Shown: one piece after another, positions 57,301-64,000 of the stretch
How the letters are laid out: the number at the start of each line of letters is the position of its first letter
Numbering within the stretch: position 1 is the stretch's first letter
Origin: Eukaryota sp. TZLM1-RC
Taxonomy: Eukaryota; Metamonada: BaSk clade
Assembly (NCBI GenBank): GCA_040285825.1
Contig: JAUPSS010000009.1
Location: 558,001 to 622,000 of the forward strand
Reading direction: 5' to 3'
DNA length: 64,000 nucleotides
Translations under genes and position numbers: made by a program
Notes under the pieces: generated by a model
The model's database searches: none
What the model was told of the DNA's origin: nothing
Seen by the model: only the letters and a program-made list of their open reading frames with translations

Positions 57301-58693
57301 CACCGATAATAAACTCCATGCAGTAGGTAGCAATTCATGGGGACAATTGGGGGATGGATCTAATAAAGATTGCAAGAAACCAATCAATTTATCAATCAAT
57401 AACGTGGCTCACGTGATCACTGGACCTTCCTTTTCTATTCTTATTCAATTAAACAATTCAGTTCACGTTTTTGGGTATAATGAATATGGCCAATTAGGTG
57501 ATTGCTTTGGATCATGTCACTTTGAACCATTTAGAATTGGCTTTAAGTTTGATGGGCAGAATGTATTACGCCCAAATCCCCACTCGTACTATCTGTGTGC
57601 TCCTAACCCTAAGATGCAGTTTGGTGAAGCCCATCTCTATGCACGACCAATGGATGTTTCTAATAACGAATTTGTGATACATTTGCGTGAAGATAAGTCA
57701 CTCTGGGGCTGGGGTAATTTTAAATATGGCCAGATGGGAACAGGGGTTGCTGGAAGATCACTCACTCCCCGTGAATTGAGTGGTTTTGAAGGTAACATTC
57801 AACCAACTGCTGTCTGTGCTACTGATTACTCCATCTTTGTTCTCACAGCAAAGGGCAAAGTCTATGGTGCTGGTGATGTATTTTTTGACTCTAACATCCA
57901 TCCCACTCAATGTCTGTCATTCCTTACTGATGTTAAATGGATAAGTGGAGGTTCAGGTCACGTTTTGGCTCTCAAGAAGGACGGCACTGTTTGGGCTTGG
58001 GGGAAAAACTCTAAGGGTCAAGTGGGGGATGGTACAAATCAAGATAAACATGAACCAGTTCAAGTTCCTTTCCTTGACAACATTGTACACGTGGCAGCTA
58101 GTGGTGACTTGTCATTTGCTGTTACCTCTGGTGGATTCGTTTGGGCCTGGGGAGATAATTATGAAGGTACTTTGGGCACAGGTTCGTTGAGAATCAAGTC
58201 CTTTAATTGTCCTTCCAGAATAGGCCTTTCTGATATTCAATCAATTCACGCTAGCCCACGTCACGTGATTGCAGTCACTCGGTCAAATACACTCCTTACA
58301 TGGGGGTCGGAACGTTCTGCTTTAGGCACTCAAGCAAAGGGAATCGAGTGTCTCGTTCCTTCACCCATTTCCAAGATTGATAATGTTTCAATGGTATCTG
58401 CCGGTGAAGACCATTCCTTTATCATCACCACTGATCGTAACATTTTTGGTTATGGATGGAATTCTGATGCCCAAACCGCACTTGGTGTGGGGCGTAAGAT
58501 TAATGTTTCCTTACCATTGAATATTACCAATACAATTTCAAATGTACGTTTTGCTCTTGCTGGACATCGGTTTTCTTTGTTTGTCTTACAGGACGATTCT
58601 GTTCTGTCTATCGGGTTCAACAATGGCGGAGTCTTGGGGTTGGGCAGTAAAGAAAGTGAAAAGAAGTTGTCAATGTTAAAGTTTAAGTCTTAG
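54398..58693 (+). CDS. Pseudokinase with 21 RCC1-type repeats (1431 residues)
   Basis: Translation starts at ATG 54398. Residues ~10-190 resemble a protein kinase but lack key residues: KQFK may be the VAIK-type lysine, the HRD loop reads YHGRLSPDNIFL, and no DFG is seen. This is probably a pseudokinase. An acidic, glutamine/serine-rich linker follows (~190-315). The remainder holds 21 RCC1-type blade motifs (for example GSVWSWGSNKS, GGIQAWGRNDAGQLG, GTVWAWGKNSKGQVG, GFVWAWGDNYEGTLG), enough for three seven-bladed propellers. RCC1-family propellers act as exchange factors or protein docks; no partner can be inferred. It is intronless, immediately downstream of a LINE end. Nucleotide binding is not predicted. 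Confidence 0.85.
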   Translation: MSLPRSIKQIELTDIELRCENEHFTLYFAYFQGNPVCWKQFKRPSSGTLEYIKTILTLCTDSPIAPFFVTHYGYTEEPLGIVISQEELALSEYHQYFNTKELFVVIQSLLATLSFLHQQGVYHGRLSPDNIFLTFNRGTLHSIRLSHPIIPTSSTNSIPATDLTQIDALLAKYFKALGNCYTALDSYSSTMTKIDTVLSKAETPVKKEEKSVNKGQKEDQKEENDTSSVKESQAESLKPQSEPQSPSKQAESEESVDLSLLLESSSDEDDSEFLTTNHDPLIDFDLLNSDDEIPIQSTDPDSCLNDQNQSINDGPPENFKQILSNDDSLSIALRNDGSVWSWGSNKSRLLVVCDGDFRYDPVQIPGLSGIRSICLGKYTAFAIDNQGRVYAWGQGWSTEEGQKGDVFWSEPTLLKTLSKISKISAGHDHFLALTHSGSVFGWGNGLVNKYIGNTTESPPLTPTPIFFKERIVDICASVSDSFAVGQSGTLYAWGSNADFSSRHGDGMTLPKTVPVTIKTINDVISIVASKYAVIALKSDGSVYQWGDLYCHLAREHVAYTTPQEVPELSNISKIAISQTHSAALRNDGVLYTWGWNTKSCVSFELPEDRFIPPSAVFLSDPVLDVAVGPHYTSVIMETGGIQAWGRNDAGQLGGGFMKETHSLVIVKVPDTVNNDDVMEEDGDHSSIDLPSLEVVIETPDLTFPSLPSHLAKISTGQDFTVALKSDGTVWSWGKNTCHQLGHGEKDAKCLIPTRVPELNDVVAIYAGHNTVLAKRKDETFIAWGRYNGRDREIPVQTKPIPNVNYIVVGDDFRLALTNDGDVLSWGKGKSGVLGLGSTDNHKSAVRVPALPKVAQIAAGKAHALALSESGRVYSWGNNDHCQLGNGLKDAGEKAYTTPSKIDCLRNIIMIAAGDTSSFAVDYKGNVYFWGENKAFALDSQWYTTPVYFANLQNLCHISASSDHALFLTTDNKLHAVGSNSWGQLGDGSNKDCKKPINLSINNVAHVITGPSFSILIQLNNSVHVFGYNEYGQLGDCFGSCHFEPFRIGFKFDGQNVLRPNPHSYYLCAPNPKMQFGEAHLYARPMDVSNNEFVIHLREDKSLWGWGNFKYGQMGTGVAGRSLTPRELSGFEGNIQPTAVCATDYSIFVLTAKGKVYGAGDVFFDSNIHPTQCLSFLTDVKWISGGSGHVLALKKDGTVWAWGKNSKGQVGDGTNQDKHEPVQVPFLDNIVHVAASGDLSFAVTSGGFVWAWGDNYEGTLGTGSLRIKSFNCPSRIGLSDIQSIHASPRHVIAVTRSNTLLTWGSERSALGTQAKGIECLVPSPISKIDNVSMVSAGEDHSFIITTDRNIFGYGWNSDAQTALGVGRKINVSLPLNITNTISNVRFALAGHRFSLFVLQDDSVLSIGFNNGGVLGLGSKESEKKLSMLKFKS

Positions 58694-58896
58694 TAGTGTT
58701 GTAATTTGTATATGTATTTTGTTATAAATTTATTATCTTTTATTTATTTCCTGTTATTGGGTTTTTATTTTCTAATAATTGATTCTCATATCGCAACAAC
58801 AATTGGGATGAAACACATTGATTTTAGTAAAAAAAACTAATGACAGACAGTACCGGAGAATCAAATAAAAATGAAGGTATTAAAACAAAAAGCTTC
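58694..58896. other. Convergent spacer
   Basis: A short AT-rich 3' region between convergent genes, with nothing else visible. Confidence 0.4.
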
Positions 58897-59442
58897 TTAT
58901 TCAGAGGTCTTAACTAAACCTAAACAATCAGAAACGACTTTTAAAAGCTCCTTCCCAGACAAATTACACAGCGTTTCTTCTCCAAAGCTCTTTAATCTTA
59001 TTGGCAGCTCATACTTACAATGGTTAGAGTCAAGGATATGGACATCTACAAATCCCAAAGTAGGAGATGAAAGGTTAATGTCGATTGGGGTGATACGGAA
59101 TCTTCTGCAATACTTGAGAACAGAAGACACAAGATAGTCCATTTGACTTCCCTCTGAACCTTCTTTACGATGAAACGTTGGAGGAGTCATTACGGGATCG
59201 GGTTTGATATCTTGAAAGGTGCGCTTGATAGAATTCCTAATCCACCTTAGTTTCATCGGACCAGTAGGAATGTGTTCAGCAAGAGAGTGTTGACGTGGTT
59301 GTAGTTTATTCAAACGGGAGCTACGAGGACGACGACCACAATGAACAGCTTCTAACGAAGAGAGAAATCCATCAGCATCTTTGAGGTCATCCAAAGAAGG
59401 TTTTCCAGTTCTACGTTTGATGTCTGCTCTGCTGGGAATCAT
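58897..59442 (-). CDS. Hypothetical 181-residue protein
   Basis: The frame has a true ATG (59442). The N-terminal half is basic and low in structure (SRADIKRRTGKPSLDDLKDA; GRRPRSSRLNKLQPRQHSL). The C-terminal half is more ordered (DYLVSSVLKYCRRFRITPID, then GFVDVHILDSNHCKYELPIR and LKSFGEETLCNLSGKELLKV). I recognise no family. Composition and codon texture favour a real gene. Its 5' flank contains the LINE at 59555, inserted ~95 bp upstream of the start. Confidence 0.5.
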   Translation of the reverse strand: MIPSRADIKRRTGKPSLDDLKDADGFLSSLEAVHCGRRPRSSRLNKLQPRQHSLAEHIPTGPMKLRWIRNSIKRTFQDIKPDPVMTPPTFHRKEGSEGSQMDYLVSSVLKYCRRFRITPIDINLSSPTLGFVDVHILDSNHCKYELPIRLKSFGEETLCNLSGKELLKVVSDCLGLVKTSE

Positions 59443-59536
59443 AACATCCCTTGAGATGCAAGTTACAACACAAGACAGAGAAGGTTTATCGTAAAGCCTT
59501 TGATTTCAGTAGTTATTAATCTGAATTTTAAAATTG

Positions 59537-59554
59537 ATAAATACATTTTAGTAA
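59537..59554. repeat. 18-bp target duplication, left of LINE
   Basis: ataaatacattttagtaa is repeated exactly at 60711-60728 on the far side of the LINE. An exact 18-bp duplication at both borders is strong evidence for the element limits. Confidence 0.92.
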
Positions 59555-60710
59555 AAATTTTTGGTGCAGTTGGTTTTTCAAAAGCAGAGTATTTATCAAA
59601 AGTGCTTTTATTGGTGGTATGAACAATTTTCTTTTTGAATGGAAACTTCGTTTTGATCATATTCCTTTGAATGAATCACATCCTTTATTAATTTCTCTTG
59701 AAAAAATGGTGCAAGAACTACCTGTTGATGTTTGGAATAGGAGTTTTCCTTCAAGTTTGCCTGCTGTGCCTTCGAGATCTTTCTCCAATCTTCATCTTGC
59801 TGTTGTGAAATTACAGAAGTCTGTTCTTATTGGTTTTGAAGACCTGGATTTTTCTAAACGACTTAGTGTGACTAAGATTAATAATCCCGTCTTTGCTGCC
59901 TTTTTATCAGACATTCAGAACTGTACTAGTTTAATATCTCAGCAACCAAGGCCATTTGGTCTTCACTTAACAAATGAAGCTTGGAAACAAACCATGCGGT
60001 TGAGATCAGGGACGTATCCAAGCGGTCTTTTGGACAATTCTTATTGTATTTGTAACAAAAAACCTACTGCCAATTTCCGTCATATTGTGAGCTGTAAGAA
60101 ATTTCTCCAATATAGGTCAGTTCTTCATAATGCCGTTCGTGATGTGACATATGAGATGTTTAAGTGTTACAATTTTAATTGCAAAGTAGAACCTTTGTTG
60201 AAGCATTATAGTGATGATAATCTGTTTAATTCACGTCGAGGTGATTTAATTGCTCCTTTTATGAATTCCTCTCAAGTTGTTGTTGATTTCACTACAGTTG
60301 ATCCCTTTGCTTTTGTTTATCGCGATGATGTTTTACTTAGTACTAATGGTCATTTAAACAAGGCTGAAGATCGTAAGAGAGATAAATATACTGAGACATT
60401 AAATGATTTAAATAAGAACCTTTATTCGAAGTTTTCGTTTGTTCCTTTTGCCTTTTCGATTTTTGGCAACATTGGACAATCCGCCTTGAATTTCATCAAT
60501 GATTTTGGTAATTTATGTCGTTCAAGTGGTAAAAATTTTGCAGGGAATTTATGGAAGAATCGTATCATTTTCGCTTTGTACAGAAGTGTTCCCAAATACT
60601 TGAGTTTAATGATGTCCAAACTTTATAAGGATTCATCAAGAGTTGGCGTGGAGAATTTAGTTTCTTATGTGTTTTAGTTTGTTTTGTTTTTATTTGATTC
60701 TTCGTAGAAA
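59555..60710 (+). mobile_element. 5'-truncated LINE of a second family, with intact endonuclease frame
   Basis: One frame, open from the left border and containing ATG at 59619, runs to TAG at 60675-60677 (352 codons from that ATG). It encodes a linker (SAFIGGMNNFLFEWKLRF), a knuckle (YCICNKK, RHIVSCKKF, HNAVRDV), a restriction-like endonuclease (RRGDLIAPFM, VVVDFTTVDP) and the family C-terminus (KNFAGNLWKNRIIFALYRSV). It is clearly related to the 16.7 and 51.5 kb copies but divergent throughout, so it is a separate family. Exact 18-bp target duplications flank it. The uninterrupted frame suggests a recent insertion. No poly-A tail is obvious; the end is tcttcgtagaaa. Confidence 0.9.
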
Positions 60711-60728
60711 ATAAATACATTTTAGTAA

Positions 60729-61194
60729 CATTATTTTAATGTTATTTCAAACGAGTAGGTTATGCGAGCACCAATTTTTGTGAATAACGATATATGAATA
60801 CTTTTCCTTAATTTTAATCAGTTGTAACACTGAGCATCAGACTCTCTGTCTAGTTTGATTCAGCTTCATGAATCTGAGATACATGCCAAGATAAGGCAAC
60901 TGTTCCAAGCTGCTCTATTTATTTGTTTTTCAATATCACCTTTACTTTGACCTATGCTAGGATTACTGCAACTCTTGCAACTTTTACACGTGATGCTTAT
61001 GTGATGCCTACGTGGTGCTTATGATTAAAGTCGATGATTCCTTGCAGCTTTAGGAGTGTCATGATAGGAAAACAAAAAAATGAGAAAGCAGTAAAAAAAA
61101 CAAAATTACAATAAATTTATTAACAAAAAAGAATAGAAAGTCAATAATAATTACAAAGTACCTCTCCAATATTCAAAAATAACAATCAAAAACC
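60729..61194. other. Intergenic region
   Basis: No gene. Two near-direct repeats of cgtg(a/g)tg(c/a) and tgcttatg occur around 60985-61025. The sequence before 61195 is the AT-rich 3' flank of BBS2. Confidence 0.4.
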
Positions 61195-63282
61195 CTAAGC
61201 TTTACCACTAATAATTTTAGATAACAAGCCCGTATTGCCGCTTTTAACAGCCTTCCTACAGCTATCAATAACTTGGGTCTTTGCTTTACCTATCCTTAAT
61301 TTTGAACTTTTTTGAATAATACCATTTATATATTTTAAACTACTCATTAAAACCTCCATGTTACTCATTTTAACCTGGTATTCTCCCATTAATTGATGAT
61401 TCAATGCTAATAATTCGTTATAAAACAGCCTACAATCATCATAATCATGCGAAAGACGAGCATCCTCAACCTTAACCACCAACTCCTTAACAGAACCCAC
61501 TCCCTCCGCTGAATCAGAAGTCATACGAAGTCTATGTGAGTTGGATTCAGAGATGATGTTTACATGTTTTTCAAGAAGGGAATTCTCTGATGGAAATGAG
61601 CAGATTGTAGACAGTTCGCTCCATTCCAATCTTGATCCAATGAATTGAATGACCTCTCCACAAAGATCAATTGATTGACAGAATAAATTGATTGATTTTT
61701 CGGATTTGGATAAAACAAGATTAAATTCATCAGAAATACATGATTTCAACATCAATTTTGATTGATTGGTTGTTTGATGAGTCTGAACTGGACTATCCAA
61801 ATTTCCAGAATTATCGAGCAAAAGAGCAAAAATTTGGTAAAATTGATTGTTGTCTGGAAACGTGACATAATGACCCTCATCATAATCAAGTTGATTGATT
61901 GGAAAAAGATGGCAAAATCTGGGTAAGTCAATGGAATGGTTGGAAACCTTGTAATCATAAGTGACTGGCATTGAGCTAATCAAGATGTCAACTGACAAGC
62001 AAAGATCATAATTGATTGGTGGAACAAACTTGACTGTCATTGACTTTCCTGGTTGTTCTGACCGCTCAAAAAGAGCTGTTTGACTTCCGTTGAATGCCAC
62101 ATCAGCAGTCACCACTATCACGTGAATATAAACGTCATTTGATTGTGCTTCCACGTGCAACTCTAAACAACCGTCGCCAGGACTAGTTGAAAACTTAAAT
62201 TGAACATTATTTATATTAGTTTTTGACACACTTTTTCCCTTTTTTGCGGCCAATATTCCCTTCTCTAAAAACGTAATTCTTTTGATTAAATCCCGTTTTT
62301 CCTCCAAAAGTCCTTCATATTCTGCATTATTTATGACCTTCTGTGAGGTGTCATTTTGATCTGTGAAAGTGATACCCTTGACCAATCCAGATCTTCCAAT
62401 TAAAAGCAACTGTTTAGTCGAAGAAGAGATCAAATCAAAATATTCAAGTCCTGCCAAATTTTGCCCCAAATTTTCCCTGGTCACAAGACTTCCCGAGACC
62501 ACTTTCCTCACCTCTACTTTTCCATGTTCCCAACCAATAACCAAATCATCTTCACCATCACCATCATAATCAACTGCCCTCATCGCCAAACATGGAAACT
62601 TACCCTTGATTCTCCACTGACGGGTTCTTCCTTCATAGACCCCTACAATACCATTAGAGAGGGCATACGCGAACCTGGGGGAGGAAGAGGTGGTAAGTGG
62701 AAGAAGGGAGATGATCTTGGCAGATTCGTTGTATTCATAAACGACATCAATGTTGTTGTACACTCTAATGTATCCGTCTGCACAACCAGCAATGATTTCT
62801 TGATTGCCATCATAATTGATTGATTCAACACAAGTCACGTCATCAGATGCAACTGTCCAAAAAGTTTCGTCCCCATTTGCATCAAAACCTTGTACAGAGC
62901 ACGAACCACCCACTACAACAGCTGTATCAGGGAAAGAGGAGGGTGCAGTTGGAAGAAGTGAAGAAACACCATTGGGAAGCTCCTTGGTGAAGATGTAAGT
63001 ATTTTCTTCAGGATCAAAGACAGAGATACCCGAGGAGGTACCGATGAACATAACGTCTGTGGAAGTACCGGGTAGCCTACCAACCGTGTATGAGGTAACT
63101 TCACTGTGAAAACTGACGAAACGTTTTTCACAATCACCTTTATCATTGAATTGTTGAGGAGAGAAGAGTATAGCCTTACCAGCAGAAGTTATGGCAGTAA
63201 GAACAGGATGGGCTCCATCAAAGTTTCCAGTTGCTGTGAAGGGATGGATCTCACATCCAAGATTAAGCTCAAAGGTTGGCAT
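61195..63282 (-). CDS. BBS2: Bardet-Biedl syndrome 2 protein (BBSome subunit)
   Basis: The 695-residue protein starts at ATG 63282 (MPTFELNLGCEIHPFTATGN), comparable to the BBS2 start with the FDGAHPVL match to YDGTHPCL. An N-terminal beta-propeller follows, with DYDGDGEDDLVIGWEHGKVE as the most diagnostic block. Then come a coiled-coil (YEGLLEEKRDLIKRITFLEK), a GAE-like beta domain and a helical end. BBS2 forms the BBSome core with BBS7 and BBS9, which ferries membrane proteins in and out of cilia by intraflagellar transport. Length and domain order are normal. Its presence implies the organism builds a cilium or flagellum at some stage. Confidence 0.9.
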   Translation of the reverse strand: MPTFELNLGCEIHPFTATGNFDGAHPVLTAITSAGKAILFSPQQFNDKGDCEKRFVSFHSEVTSYTVGRLPGTSTDVMFIGTSSGISVFDPEENTYIFTKELPNGVSSLLPTAPSSFPDTAVVVGGSCSVQGFDANGDETFWTVASDDVTCVESINYDGNQEIIAGCADGYIRVYNNIDVVYEYNESAKIISLLPLTTSSSPRFAYALSNGIVGVYEGRTRQWRIKGKFPCLAMRAVDYDGDGEDDLVIGWEHGKVEVRKVVSGSLVTRENLGQNLAGLEYFDLISSSTKQLLLIGRSGLVKGITFTDQNDTSQKVINNAEYEGLLEEKRDLIKRITFLEKGILAAKKGKSVSKTNINNVQFKFSTSPGDGCLELHVEAQSNDVYIHVIVVTADVAFNGSQTALFERSEQPGKSMTVKFVPPINYDLCLSVDILISSMPVTYDYKVSNHSIDLPRFCHLFPINQLDYDEGHYVTFPDNNQFYQIFALLLDNSGNLDSPVQTHQTTNQSKLMLKSCISDEFNLVLSKSEKSINLFCQSIDLCGEVIQFIGSRLEWSELSTICSFPSENSLLEKHVNIISESNSHRLRMTSDSAEGVGSVKELVVKVEDARLSHDYDDCRLFYNELLALNHQLMGEYQVKMSNMEVLMSSLKYINGIIQKSSKLRIGKAKTQVIDSCRKAVKSGNTGLLSKIISGKA

Positions 63283-63879
63283 AATTGATGGAAATAAGTT
63301 GGGAAGGGAGTTGTTTGGTAATTAGAATTTTTAACTTTTTTTAAACTTGCACACTTGACAAAATTAATTCATAACTAATGAGACGAAATTCATTCAACCA
63401 AGATTTCCTCTACAAAATCTTGATCTGCTTGCTGTTTAACTAAAGCTTCTCTAACTCGATAGAAAAACCGAGGTAATCTATTAATAATGGCAAATTGAAT
63501 CCGAGAGCGCCATAAAAAATATCAAATCTTTTAATTGTTTCATCTTGAACCATTATTTTGGAAATCACTCAAAAAGGTTCCTGCTTCTACTGATAGTCTT
63601 CCGGTTATCAAAAATGAGAAAAGCACTAAAAACAAGTGGTCTATTTCTATCAGCATTAGCTTCTTCGATATCTTTCTCATATTTTCTATGTTTTTCTTTA
63701 GCTATAAATTCAAGTTTGGTTTTAAATTCGAATCAATTTCCATTATTTTTCCAAACTTTATTATTTTAATGGTGAGTTTTTAAAACTCTTAATATCTATT
63801 TCCTCACACTCTACATCTACCGATCAAAAATTTCCTATAAAACTCTTGAATATTTTCTTCATTTTGTCTTCATAGTGCT
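63283..63879. other. 5' flank of BBS2, no gene
   Basis: Overlapping plus-strand frames at 63535-63783 are phenylalanine/serine-rich translations of AT-rich DNA and look like chance. Confidence 0.35.
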
Positions 63880-64000
63880 TACAGCAAGGGCCTGTACATT
63901 AAAGCAAGCCTATACATTCCATAAAAAATGACAATACAGTTCTATTTTGCAGGAAAGGTCAGTTGAATATTCTTCTAGTTTTGCTTTGAATAATTGAGAG
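63880..64000 (-). mobile_element. LINE C-terminal relic at right window edge
   Basis: Minus-strand translation from the edge reads QSKTRRIFN, then a stop, then QNRTVLSFFMEC. This aligns with RRTGRNFN and WQNRIVFSIFKGM of the intact LINE protein; nucleotide similarity to 51600-51660 is also visible. The rest of the element lies outside the window. Confidence 0.65.

Overview
The window is nuclear DNA of a unicellular eukaryote. It is AT-rich, uses the standard code with all three stop codons, and carries mostly intronless genes with short intergenic gaps. Several genes are eukaryote-specific: Pds5, a cullin, BBS2, a Mediator-like subunit, an AKTIP-type E2 variant, an SMCR8/folliculin-like DENN protein and Trm10. 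BBS2 implies a lineage with cilia or flagella. No rRNA, tRNA or organellar gene was found, and I cannot name the clade from this window.

Layout. 1-2.8 kb is mobile-element debris: a LINE relic and a Fanzor-type nuclease fragment. 2.8-6.8 kb holds a MIT-domain gene and a RluA-family pseudouridine synthase, with a recent ~1.57 kb tandem duplication that left truncated second copies. 7-10.5 kb has a LINE relic, a secreted saposin-like protein, a probable hAT relic and a MED17-like gene. 11.7-22.4 kb is a nested mobile cluster: a Fanzor-like element (type B) is split by a Ty3/gypsy LTR retrotransposon, which is itself split by a 5'-truncated LINE. 22.5-50 kb is the main host block: DNase II, Pds5, SMCR8-like, a CBM-like/nucleotidyltransferase fusion, Trm10, a PAQR/HlyIII membrane protein (one intron), small unknown genes, an AKTIP-like protein, RNase H1, a coiled-coil protein, a MULE-like relic, a group II PLP decarboxylase and a cullin. 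50-54.3 kb is a second mobile cluster, with Fanzor-like copy B2 and three LINE fragments. 54.4-63.3 kb holds a pseudokinase/RCC1 giant protein, an unknown gene, a LINE with an 18-bp target duplication and BBS2. A LINE relic runs off the right edge.

The most interesting content is the mobile layer. Two Fanzor lineages are present. Type A (645-1103, with a decayed partner near 11.8 kb) has the canonical zinc finger and RuvC-III. Type B is more divergent. Its two copies share about 280-300 bp of conserved non-coding DNA just 3' of the ORF, where guide RNAs of TnpB/Fanzor elements lie, and both 3' ends point into the 5' flank of a same-strand host gene. Copy B2 supplies the unoccupied target site that proves the AAGG duplication of the gypsy insertion in B1. 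The non-LTR elements belong to the group with a C-terminal restriction-like endonuclease. At least ten copies or relics of at least two families are visible.

Host genes are interspersed singly on both strands with no operon logic. Start codons are the first in-frame ATG where one exists. Genes lacking a suitable ATG probably have an unseen 5' exon and are flagged.
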